Source: Nitrospirales bacterium
GTDB taxonomy: Bacteria; Nitrospirota; Nitrospiria; Nitrospirales; UBA8639
Length of the DNA stretch: 58,300 nt
Reading direction: 5' to 3'
NCBI GenBank assembly: GCA_029261355.1
Contig: JAJDBM010000067.1
Span: 1-58,300 of the forward strand
Below are positions 26,801 to 33,948 of this stretch, one piece after another. Position 1 is the stretch's first letter. Each line of letters begins with the position of its first letter. A program made the translations under genes and the position numbers. Under the pieces are notes generated by a model. That model saw nothing but the letters and a program-made list of their open reading frames with translations. It was not told the origin of the DNA and ran no database searches.

Positions 26801-26863
26801 TTACATGAATTACAACCACTCATTTTACTTGCGTTCCAAGAAGTCTCATCTCTGGACCAGTGA
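23804..26863 (+). CDS. CheB-CheR-PAS fusion (chemotaxis methylesterase/methyltransferase sensor)
   Basis: The 1,019-residue protein (from the ATG at 23804 after AGAGGGG) starts with a Lys/Pro-rich tail of about 60 residues. CheB methylesterase follows, with active-site GASAGG (about 67-74) and GTGSDGT. Next is CheR with the SAM motif VWVPGCSTGEE. A glutamate-rich coiled coil of repeated NEELxSTNEEL units (about 715-765) leads to PAS domains. Such hybrids act outside classic chemotaxis as sensors. Its stop overlaps the next gene's GTG by 3 bases, coupling it to a histidine kinase. Confidence 0.92.
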   Translation: MPPKRKPPHSPKPSAQKKKAKVPKPTKAQNSPPNPNKSAKTSQRSTRTPRSKSLDEPVERPLFHIVGIGASAGGLEAFEEFFTHMSPTSGLAFVVVPHQHPGHASLLPSLLQKCTTMPVREVVDGLLLEPNTVSVALAGKNLGLLNGTLQVMEPDPQSRVPLPIDYFFRSLAVDQQQWAIGIILSGTGSDGTLGLKTIKAESGFTMAQKPSSAKYDGMPQSAIGRGSVDLVCEPTDMPEQLMAYVKKTALSSGFALPDSFHNTADEIQKIIMLLRDRTRHDFSVYKSKTIERRIERRMNLHQIQTIPEYGRYMAANPHESEVLFQELLIGVTSFFRDPPVFYALVNQGFPLWFKSKSRDTPIRVWVPGCSTGEEVYTLAMLLSEYQAKSQIKCPIQIFGTDLNSQAIATARTGLYPEGIANDVMSERLEQFFTQEDHHYRVKKAIRDMVIFAPHNVLTDPPFMKLDFISCRNLFIYLLSHAQRRLIPLFHYALNPHGGLLLGSSETMSENGSNLFHSLNHKWKLYTRQPGEAARPLLSGFAGSPVPVVVQPLGESSVPAPSVPALIETMLLSKYAPCSVIVNVRGEITYIHGRTGAYLEPASGQPNLLLYKMAREGLQDDLAEALHQSIRKEGLVRREGIQVKTNGGFSLVDVTVTPIHDHDALRGLYLVTFAATSEPPSQPKTKKKRAEDARPLKPAAAVVQELQFTKQRLQHVIEVSQATNEELKSANEELQSTNEELQSTNEELETSKEELQSLNEELTTVNTEYQAQIGDLDAANDDLHNLLNSIEIPTVFLDNALNIKRFTPEIKNLINLIASDVGRPLADLGTKFSDEGFIQEAQSVVETLVFREREVQTSDGHWFLRRILPYRTTKNVIDGLVITFLDMTMIKEAGLRIHEAKIYAENIIETIREPLLVLDHRLQVTSANEAFYQTFNLTPKSVVQHGVYEIQEGAWNIPTLRHLLDDILPNNHVFQDYRVELDIPKRGPRSFLLNARRMVELHELQPLILLAFQEVSSLDQ

Positions 26864-28623
26864 GGTCGACAGTGGCCAAAAAACCTTCCATTTCCCTTCG
26901 TCATCGCGCTGAAGAGGCCTTGAAACTCACCGCACAGCAAGTTCGCCAGATGCCCAAGGGTGTACTGCACGAGGTCTTATGCGAGCTCCAATTGCATCAG
27001 ATAGAATTGGAGATGCAAAACGAGGATTTGCGCCAAACAAAATTCCTGCTCGAATCCTCTCGCCAGCGTTTTGCTGAGCTCTACGATTTTTCCCCCGTAG
27101 GGTATCTCACGTTGGATGCCGCTTCATACATTGTGGAAGCTAATCAGTCGGCCGCCCAGTTGCTGGCTCATCCGTCGTCGGCGCTACTTGGGTGTCGTTT
27201 GGAACAATTCATTGCTCCGGCGGATCAACCTGCTCTGCGGAGCCACATCCAGAAGGCTCAACAATCTGATCAAAAAGAAACTATTGAATTGGCTCTTCAC
27301 CGACCTCATGGCCCCTCCTGCGTGGTTAGTCTGATCACGCAGATGCGAGGCGACCCACCTGGCACCACCCAGATGTTGTATCTGGCCTTGAGCGAGGTGA
27401 CCAAACGGAAACAATTGGAAGAGACCGTTCGCCAACATAATGCGACTCTCCGAACCTTGGTGAAAAAACGTACCCAGAAAATTCGACAATTACTTCAACA
27501 ACGATTGCAAGGCCAGAAATTAACTGCCCTCGGACAATTAGCTGCGGGAGTCGCCCATGAGATTAATAATCCCTTGGCCGCCCTCATGAATGCCTTTGCG
27601 TTAGTGAAAACGGCTGTCCCATCCACGCATCCTAAGGCCCACTTTCTCTCAAAAATGGATAAGGAATTTGAACGGCTGGTGACGATTATTCGACACATGT
27701 ACCAGTTGTATGGCTCGCAACCGTTGTCTGACTCCCAAGGAAAGGCGGCCGAGTTGATGCAGGATGCGGTGAGACTTGTTCAGAGAAAATTAGATGAACA
27801 TGTCGTCACGGTTCAATGCACCCCTATTGATCCAGCCTGGCTGATACCCGCCCCGACTGGTCCTTTGGTCCAGGTGCTGGCCAATGTGCTGTCCAATGCG
27901 ATTGAGGTGTCTCCAAAAGGAAGCGTGGTGCGAGTGGAAATGGAGCAGGGTCACGATGATTGGTTGATCCATGTCTCCGATAGGGGACCGGGGATTGCTC
28001 GTAAGGATCTCCCTCGCGTGTTTGAACCATTTTATTCTACCAAAACACTATCCTCGCAACCTGGGATGGGTCTTGGCTTATCCATTTCTCGGTCACTTGC
28101 CATTCAGATGGGCGGGGATCTTAGCGTTGTCTCGCAACCTGGGGTGGGCTCAACCTTTACGGTGAAAGTTCCTCGGCGAGAACTTAAGAAGGAGCCAGAT
28201 GATGCTCTCACTATCCCCAATCGCAAGCGGAAAAATCCGGCGGTCTCTAGAGTCTTACTTGTAGATGATGAGCCGACCTTCCTTGAAGCGACTCAAATTT
28301 TATTGTGTGAAGCTGGCTATGCCTGTGAGACGGCTCAGACCATTGAAGAAGCTCTCGGAAAGTTGGCCTCTCCTATAGATCTTTTGATTTCTGACGTTGG
28401 GCTTCCTGGGAATACAGAGTTGTGGTTTTTTCGTGCGGTCTATCACCGGTGGCCGAAGCTTCCCGTGTTGTTACTGAGTGGGGCTCTTCAAGAAATAGAG
28501 AGGGTAAAAGTCGTCGTGCCGGAGCTTATCATCGAAAGGGTTTTCCTCAAACCTCTCAATATGGAACAGTTATATGCTGTGATGGAAGAAGTTTTGAGCA
28601 TGCAAGAAACAAAGGGCACTTGA
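26860..28623 (+). CDS. PAS-containing hybrid sensor histidine kinase/response regulator
   Basis: The 587-residue protein begins with GTG overlapping the stop of the CheB-CheR gene. Domains in order: a helical start, PAS (about 66-180), HisKA with phospho-His233 in GVAHEINNP, HATPase with the N box VLANVLSNAIEVSP and G box DRGPGI, and a C-terminal receiver with phospho-Asp512 and conserved Lys562-like residue in VFLKPL. It probably phosphorylates its own receiver and works with the partner protein. No membrane segment is visible, so it is cytosolic. Output is unknown. Confidence 0.9.
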   Translation: MRSTVAKKPSISLRHRAEEALKLTAQQVRQMPKGVLHEVLCELQLHQIELEMQNEDLRQTKFLLESSRQRFAELYDFSPVGYLTLDAASYIVEANQSAAQLLAHPSSALLGCRLEQFIAPADQPALRSHIQKAQQSDQKETIELALHRPHGPSCVVSLITQMRGDPPGTTQMLYLALSEVTKRKQLEETVRQHNATLRTLVKKRTQKIRQLLQQRLQGQKLTALGQLAAGVAHEINNPLAALMNAFALVKTAVPSTHPKAHFLSKMDKEFERLVTIIRHMYQLYGSQPLSDSQGKAAELMQDAVRLVQRKLDEHVVTVQCTPIDPAWLIPAPTGPLVQVLANVLSNAIEVSPKGSVVRVEMEQGHDDWLIHVSDRGPGIARKDLPRVFEPFYSTKTLSSQPGMGLGLSISRSLAIQMGGDLSVVSQPGVGSTFTVKVPRRELKKEPDDALTIPNRKRKNPAVSRVLLVDDEPTFLEATQILLCEAGYACETAQTIEEALGKLASPIDLLISDVGLPGNTELWFFRAVYHRWPKLPVLLLSGALQEIERVKVVVPELIIERVFLKPLNMEQLYAVMEEVLSMQETKGT

Positions 28624-28794
28624 ACATGAATTGGGGGTGTGTAAATTTATCACGATAAATAGCCCATAGTCTTGTCTGATTTTTTCTGTAATTTTCGGCT
28701 CTCTCATTTATGGGTATGCCCTAATTGAGAGGGCTGTCCTGTATTTGTCAATCATTTCTGTTCTCCCGAAAAGCACTTGATACGGAAGCAGAGA

Positions 28795-28944
28795 TTAGCT
28801 TTTGGCCAGTTCTTTGAGGGATTCACGGATGACGAGTTCCAGATTCTGGGTATCGTCTAGTTTTTCGCGACTATGTTTGATGGCTTTTTGGACATCGGCA
28901 GGTCGATAGCCAAGGTTGGTCAATGCCGACTCGGCATCTGTCTT
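28795..28944 (-). pseudogene. ruvA 3'-end fragment 1 (partial duplicate)
   Basis: This stretch encodes the C-terminal 48 or so residues of RuvA, keeping frame and stop (ending RESLKELAKS), and resembles the end of intact ruvA at 32077-32682 with roughly a dozen base changes. Homology stops abruptly near 28944, after the TDAESALTN part. It has no start codon and cannot make a RuvA. It is the most distal of three copies of the ruvA end. Confidence 0.85.
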
Positions 28945-28982
28945 ATGACAAGTGAGACGTGGTCTTGGTCGGTTTCTGGGAA

Positions 28983-29284
28983 CTATCTCAGTTGAAGTTC
29001 TAATTTCAGGCCGATAGCTTCCGCAGCTTTCTTCATGGTGTGTAATGTCACCGATTATTTTCCGGGTCTAACAAGCGATCCAATTGAGACCGGCTGGTTT
29101 CTATATGAGACGCCATGGCCGCCTTCGATAGGTTTTTTTGTTCCATGGCTTCACTCAGTTTGTAAGACAGCACTTTCTTAATTACATCAGTTTGACATTC
29201 TTCATGCTGTCCTTCCGCTCTCAGTAATTCTTCAAGTGTGGATCCTGACCTTGGGTTAGTTTTTTTCCGTTTCATATCGCTCAT
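28983..29284 (-). pseudogene. XRE-family antitoxin-like gene, frameshifted
   Basis: From the ATG at 29284 the frame runs to RSQLDRLLDPENNR and hits TGA at 29048-29050. In the next frame it continues VTLHTMKKAAEAIGLKLELQLR to a stop at 28983, the exact sequence expected after LLDPEN in HigA-like XRE antitoxins. A single-base indel around 29049-29052 explains it. The helix-turn-helix is intact, so a shortened product is possible. The start overlaps the upstream frame's TGA by 4 bases. Sequencing error cannot be excluded. Confidence 0.75.
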
Positions 29285-29469
29285 GCTCTTTCTTTTGTTT
29301 GTTTGCGAGTTTCAATTTTGGTCACGGGAACACGAACTTGATAAAAGGCTGCACCAAGATGCGTCTGTCGTCTCGATTCAATATGTGCGTTAAGGATTCC
29401 AGATATCGGAAAAGACTGATTTACATCACAATTGTCATATTCGTAATACCCTCCCAGATTCCATCTCAC
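29281..29469 (-). CDS. Unrecognised coding frame upstream of the XRE gene, possibly 5'-truncated
   Basis: The frame from a GTG at 29469 gives 62 residues; it is open upstream to about 29600 without an ATG, so the gene may have lost its start. Its stop overlaps the XRE ATG by 4 bases, as in toxin-antitoxin pairs, but the product (beginning MRWNLGGYYEYDNCDVNQ) has no match to RelE or HigB that I can see. Call it unknown. Confidence 0.35.
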   Translation of the reverse strand: MRWNLGGYYEYDNCDVNQSFPISGILNAHIESRRQTHLGAAFYQVRVPVTKIETRKQTKERA

Positions 29470-29680
29470 CGTAGTCTGGGGTTGTGATTGTACGCGGAGC
29501 TTTTGCTGACCGTTTGTAACAGTAGGGCCTGCTTCCCCAGGCAGGGCAGTTGGGTAAGTGCTGGATGCAGCCTTGAAACAATGAAAATTTTAGGTGGATA
29601 TACAAAATTGAGAAGAGAGGGGGCAGGTGCTTGACCAAAAATCATGAAAGAAGAATGAGGTATTTGGTCACAAATGACAC

Positions 29681-29716
29681 AAAAAAAGAGCCTCTTTCCG
29701 TTAGGAGGAAAGAGGC
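29681..29716 (-). terminator. Rho-independent terminator of PEP-CTERM gene 1
   Basis: On the minus strand GCCTCTTTCC (29707-29716) pairs with GGAAAGAGGC (29690-29699), followed by TCTTTTTTT. It lies about 20 bases after the stop of the PEP-CTERM gene. Confidence 0.85.
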
Positions 29717-29733
29717 CCTTCAAAAAGAGTTTA

Positions 29734-30390
29734 TTAAATCTGTTTTTTTCTGTACTTCCACCCGATAACTCCCGCTAATCCACTGCCTAAGAGGAGAAAG
29801 GTCGAGGGTTCTGGCACTGGTGCAGGCGTAGGCGCATCGTCGAACGTGTATTCAATACGTGCTCCGCCACCGGCCGTAGTTACTTGTTTAGTCCTCAAGT
29901 TCCCACCACCACCTGTTGTGGAGAGTCCTGAAAGAGATTTGAAATCTACGCTGAATTGACCGGGGCCAATTAACTCAGAGAGAATTCCTCCAAGGTCAAG
30001 GCTGGCCATATCTGTTGAGGCAAACGGTCCAAATTCTATCGTCTCGCCTACAGCATAGTTTACAAATCCGGTGGATGCCTCGAAATTTAGCACAGTGCCT
30101 GGCAGAGGGTTGCTAGGGAGTGAGGAGTTCCAGAACAAATTCACTGTAGAAGAAATCTTAGCAAACTGATCTTGAGCGGAAGTGTTGGTTATTGAGAACT
30201 TTTGGGTCGCGGACATGAACACAGTTAATGTTGCTCCAGTGAGTGTACCAAGACTGGGATTAAACTTGTTTAAATTCCCACTTTCTTTGATTTCTGTTAA
30301 GCTTTCGATTATCGGGAGACCAAACTCTGAGGTGATGGACGCGGCATGGACCGTACCCGGGATTAAGGCTGCGCCTACCGATAATGTCAA
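29734..30390 (-). CDS. PEP-CTERM sorting-domain protein 1
   Basis: The 218-residue exported protein ends with VPEPSTFLLLGSGLAGVIG followed by WKYRKK, a full PEP-CTERM signal: the VPEP motif, a membrane helix and a basic tail recognised by exosortase. The start has a signal peptide with AHAA-like cleavage (VHAA). Start is uncertain: the TTG at 30390 leaves a short signal, and no in-frame ATG lies upstream before a stop at about 30436. The body is Ser/Thr/Gly-rich with no known domain. It lies between two ruvA fragments. Confidence 0.8.
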   Translation of the reverse strand: MTLSVGAALIPGTVHAASITSEFGLPIIESLTEIKESGNLNKFNPSLGTLTGATLTVFMSATQKFSITNTSAQDQFAKISSTVNLFWNSSLPSNPLPGTVLNFEASTGFVNYAVGETIEFGPFASTDMASLDLGGILSELIGPGQFSVDFKSLSGLSTTGGGGNLRTKQVTTAGGGARIEYTFDDAPTPAPVPEPSTFLLLGSGLAGVIGWKYRKKQI

Positions 30391-30897
30391 TGTGGTAGTT
30401 ATTATGAGGGGGAGAATGAATGTGACTAACGAACCTTAACAAGGTTACGCAGATATTTTGAGAAAGCGCAATATCTGATTTCCCCTAGTATGGCGGACAT
30501 ATTCGAGACGGCCCTGGACCTGCTTTGTTTCCATGGGTACTCACCCGATCGCATGGCCATCGGCCGCTCATTGGCTATTGGGGCATTTTGAGACAGTACG
30601 CGGTTTTGTGTGAAGTTTCTGGGTAGGTGAAGAAATGACGCATGTATTTTCAGACGTTTGTCTCCTCATTAAATCTTTGTTCTATCAAATATGATGATGA
30701 ATTCTAGATCTGGACAGGGAATCTCTGTTGGTGTGATCCTTACAGCCTGAGAGTTTAGGTGAGGCCCATTGGGTTAGGAGACAGATCGATTAGTGGGTCG
30801 CTAAAAATAATGTTTTTTGAGGGATTTGTGGTTGATCAGTTTCAGGTTCTGTGTATTGCTGTGATGGTATTGGACGCAACGCAATCGATGTCGCGAT
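30391..30897. other. Intergenic region upstream of PEP-CTERM gene 1
   Basis: About 500 bases between PEP-CTERM gene 1 and ruvA fragment 2. A patch around 30490-30591 is richer in GC than its surroundings and holds a 33-codon frame (MADIFETALDLLCFHG), but it is too short to call a gene. The origin of the patch is unclear. Confidence 0.35.
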
Positions 30898-31172
30898 TAG
30901 TTGTTGGCGAGCTGTTTGAGGGATTCGCGAATAATGAGTTCGAGATTTTGTATGTCGTCTAGTTTTTCGCGACTGTGCTTGATAGCTTTTTGGACATCGG
31001 CGGGGCGATAGCCAAGGTTGGTCAATGCCGACTCGGCATCAGTTTGCAGGGTATCTTCGGCGGGGAGTGGTTCGCCCGGTAAGGCATCAGCTGAAATAAA
31101 TTTGGCGACTTTGTCTTTGAGTTCTAAGACAATGCGACTGGCAGATTTTTTGCCGATACCTGGCGTGGATGA
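30898..31172 (-). pseudogene. ruvA 3'-end fragment 2 (partial duplicate)
   Basis: The fragment encodes about the last 90 residues of RuvA, from SSTPGIGKKSASR to the stop. It shares a 140-base stretch (30985-31124) that is identical to the intact gene at 32165-32304, while its last 70 bases differ at many positions. Homology ends near 31172, and beyond it comes the hairpin of PEP-CTERM gene 2. An open frame starts with an unrelated ATG, so a RuvA tail peptide might be made, but no helicase-loading N-terminal domain is present. Confidence 0.85.
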
Positions 31173-31182
31173 CAATTGAGGC

Positions 31183-31227
31183 ACCCATAAAAGTCTCCTA
31201 ATCTAGGGAGACGAGGCTTTTATGGGT
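31183..31227 (-). terminator. Hairpin downstream of PEP-CTERM gene 2
   Basis: ACCCATAAAAG (31183-31193) and CTTTTATGGGT (31217-31227) form an 11-bp inverted repeat, with an inner GGAGA/TCTCC extension. It lies directly after the PEP-CTERM stop and adjoins the ruvA fragment 2 boundary. No long T-run is present, so it could be a junction palindrome. Confidence 0.55.
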
Positions 31228-31239
31228 TGCCAAACTTGA

Positions 31240-31872
31240 CTACTGTTGTTGTCGTATTCTTCTCCAGCGCCATAACCCTAGGCCAGCAAGACCTGTGCTG
31301 AATAATACCATCATAGACGGTTCAGGGACAGGCGAGGGATTGAGCGTTATTTCTACTGGCTGGGTGCTAGACGAAGCCCCATTCGGACCATTAACTTCTC
31401 CACAGATACCAACTCCGCAGACATCAAGCCCAACTTGAGGTCCGGCAATATACCCAAGACCCAGCGGGGGCAGGCCCGTGCGGTATGAGAATCCTTCATT
31501 AGGATCATCCCCAAGTAGGCCATTGATTTGGCCATGGAAATTATAGATGAAATCTCCTCTGCCTCTGCCCAAAAAATCTGACGAATTGACTGAAAAGGCA
31601 GGAACAATACTATTGCCAGAGAATTCGAACATAATGGCACTTACTTCAACGTCAAAGGTTGATATTTTACCATCAATGAGAAGCAGGTCGCCTCCTGTGA
31701 ACATTCCAGAAATTGAAGCCCCTTCATCAAAGCCTTCTTGAATAAAGCTGAAATTCATCGGGGAGGCTGTGGCAATGCCGTTAAAGGAATTCCCCAATAA
31801 TGATATGCCTAGTACTAGCACTGCGACCAATAGGAACTGTTTAGCTCGTAGGGTTTCGTTAACGCCTTTCAT
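31240..31872 (-). CDS. PEP-CTERM sorting-domain protein 2
   Basis: From the ATG at 31872 (MKGVNETLRAKQ) the protein has 210 residues. It carries a signal peptide (about 9-34, ending ATAS) and a C-terminal PEP-CTERM: PVPEPSMMVLFSTGLAGLGL then WRWRRIRQQQ. The body is Gly/Ser/Asn-rich. Exosortase would cleave after the PEP motif. It sits between ruvA fragment 2 and intact ruvA, and is not obviously similar in its body to PEP-CTERM protein 1. A longer start at 31911 is less likely because the signal peptide begins at the later ATG. Confidence 0.82.
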   Translation of the reverse strand: MKGVNETLRAKQFLLVAVLVLGISLLGNSFNGIATASPMNFSFIQEGFDEGASISGMFTGGDLLLIDGKISTFDVEVSAIMFEFSGNSIVPAFSVNSSDFLGRGRGDFIYNFHGQINGLLGDDPNEGFSYRTGLPPLGLGYIAGPQVGLDVCGVGICGEVNGPNGASSSTQPVEITLNPSPVPEPSMMVLFSTGLAGLGLWRWRRIRQQQ

Positions 31873-32076
31873 TTTCTCAGCCTTTCTGTGGATCAAATCA
31901 TAAGCTGCCACTCCGCACGGTAGCCTACATAATTGATGAATTTAGTTTTGATTGAAAACTATTTATTAGCTCATAATTCACGAGCGAAGTCAAGTTCGAG
32001 CATGAGGTCCTTGAGGACAGAATAATAAATGCTACAATTCCGTGCTTCTGGAAGAGCAAATCAGGTGACCCTGAGA

Positions 32077-32682
32077 CTAGTTTTTTGCCAGCTCTTTGAG
32101 AGATTCGCGGATGACGAGTTCCAGATTTTGGGTGTCGTCTAGTTTTTCGCGACTGTGTTTGATGGCTTTTTGGACATCGGCGGGGCGATAGCCAAGGTTG
32201 GTCAATGCCGACTCGGCATCAGTTTGCAGGGTATCTTCGGCGGGGAGTGGTTCGCCCGGTAAGGCATCAGCTGAAATAAATTTGGCGACTTTGTCTTTGA
32301 GTTCCAACACAATGCGGCTGGCAGATTTTTTGCCGATACCTGGCGTGGATGAGAGTTTGTCTACGTCATTGCTTTGAATGGCCGCGAGTATATCTTTCAC
32401 ACTTAGGGTCGAGAGTGCGCTGAGTGCCAATTTGGGTCCAATTCCACCGATGCCGGTCAGTAAGGTAAAGGTTTCTTTTTCCGATGGAGTCAGAAATCCA
32501 AATAATTGAATGGTGTCATTTCGTATGTGGGTGGAGATCGCGAGTGTGACGGGTTCGTCCAGATTGGGAAGGGCAAAGTAGGTACTTAATGCAATGTCGA
32601 CTTGGTAGCCGACCCCATGCGCATCAAGGATGACAGTTGATGGTGACTTAGACAGAAGGCGACCGGTGAGTCGTGCAATCAT
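32077..32682 (-). CDS. ruvA: Holliday junction DNA helicase subunit RuvA
   Basis: The 201-residue protein has the full RuvA layout: N-terminal OB fold (MIARLTGRLLSKSPSTVILD), two helix-hairpin-helix motifs (TLLTGIGGIGPKLALSAL, SSTPGIGKKSASRIVLEL) and the C-terminal domain III that contacts RuvB. It tetramerises on Holliday junctions and loads RuvB. It is downstream of yebC on the minus strand with a 248-base gap; ruvB and ruvC are not present nearby. Its 3' end is repeated twice downstream, as described in the fragment entries. Confidence 0.95.
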   Translation of the reverse strand: MIARLTGRLLSKSPSTVILDAHGVGYQVDIALSTYFALPNLDEPVTLAISTHIRNDTIQLFGFLTPSEKETFTLLTGIGGIGPKLALSALSTLSVKDILAAIQSNDVDKLSSTPGIGKKSASRIVLELKDKVAKFISADALPGEPLPAEDTLQTDAESALTNLGYRPADVQKAIKHSREKLDDTQNLELVIRESLKELAKN

Positions 32683-32930
32683 GATTGATTCCGTGAAATG
32701 TTGAATACGTCCCCAGCTTTACTTTTTTAGCGCGTCGCACGTGAATCGTCTTGAGTGATTCGTGAAGGATGGAAAGGGGTGCCCACAGCATGTGAGTGAC
32801 GTTTGAGAAATAATTATTGCTTGTAGCAAATCTTATCGCGGAGGGCTTAGATAGTCTACAGCAGCTGTAGGCTGAATGTTCAAGTACGGGAAGGTGAATC
32901 TGAATGAAGAAGTGGGGAGGAGAATGCGAT

Positions 32931-33683
32931 CTAGCCAATCGACGCGAGTTTTTCCAAAATCTCATCAGAGATATCAAAGTTAGCATGAACTTTTTGAACG
33001 TCGTCATTGTCATCGAGAATATCCACTAGCTTTAGTGCCTGTTCGGCTGCTCTCTCGTCTAACTGCACTTGGTTTTGAGGCAAAAATGTGACTTCGGAAA
33101 AAGTCGACGGTATCTCTGCTGCTAAGAGCGCGGCTTTCACGGCTTCAAAGTCAGAGGGGGAGGTGATAACTTCGAACGAGGAGGGACTTTGTTTTACATC
33201 CTCGGCTCCGGCTTCTAACGCAATCGAGAGCAACTGGTCTTCACCAACTTTGTCATTTTCGACAATAAGCAATCCCTTTTTCTGAAATTGCCAGGCGACG
33301 GCTCCAGCCTCTGCCATAGTTCCATTATTCTTTGTTAACATGCTGCGGACTTCTGCCACGATTCTATTTCGGTTGTCAGTCATGATCTCTAACAATAGTG
33401 CGGTGCCGCCTGGTCCATAGCCTTCTAAGCTAAACTCTTCAATTTCCATCCCGGGTAATTCACCTGTGCCGCGTTGAATGGCACGCTTGACGGTATCGGC
33501 TGGCATGTTCACTTCTTTGGATTTAGCGATGGCTTGCCGGAGGGCCGGGTTACCATCAGGGTCACCTCCACTTCGAGCCGCAATCGAAATTTCACGAATG
33601 ACCCGGGTAAAGATCTTACCCCGTTTGGCGTCTACCGCACCTTTGTGCCGTTTAATTGTCGACCAATGACTATGACCACCCAT
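32931..33683 (-). CDS. yebC: YebC/PmpR-family protein
   Basis: The 250-residue protein starts MGGHSHWSTIKRHKGAVDAKRGKIF, the signature of the YebC/TACO1 family. Bacterial members act on transcription or on translation of polyproline stretches. Length and conserved segments are complete, and it is often near ruv genes, as here. Confidence 0.95.
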   Translation of the reverse strand: MGGHSHWSTIKRHKGAVDAKRGKIFTRVIREISIAARSGGDPDGNPALRQAIAKSKEVNMPADTVKRAIQRGTGELPGMEIEEFSLEGYGPGGTALLLEIMTDNRNRIVAEVRSMLTKNNGTMAEAGAVAWQFQKKGLLIVENDKVGEDQLLSIALEAGAEDVKQSPSSFEVITSPSDFEAVKAALLAAEIPSTFSEVTFLPQNQVQLDERAAEQALKLVDILDDNDDVQKVHANFDISDEILEKLASIG

Positions 33684-33948
33684 GGGGTAATTTCCTAATC
33701 CGAGTAGTAAGAATATATGTTGCTTCTAGTTTCTAGGGAGGCACCCTAGCATGAGGCAATTATCAAGGGAAAATTTGTATCATAGGCCTAATTGGGGAGT
33801 CAATGTAATGTCTAGGTGTTACTGTCTATCATGGGGTTAGGTTTCGGGCTGTGTGAATATGTGTGGTTTTGACCTGAAAGTGATGGTACTCCTGAGTTTT
33901 CGTAGGCTTTTCATTGATTCACAGAAAAAGAAGTGTTAGGAATCGCTC

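Noticed and set aside
30490-30591. A 33-codon gene (MADIFETALDLLCFHG)
   Set aside because: Too short, no ribosome site; mentioned only as a patch of different composition.
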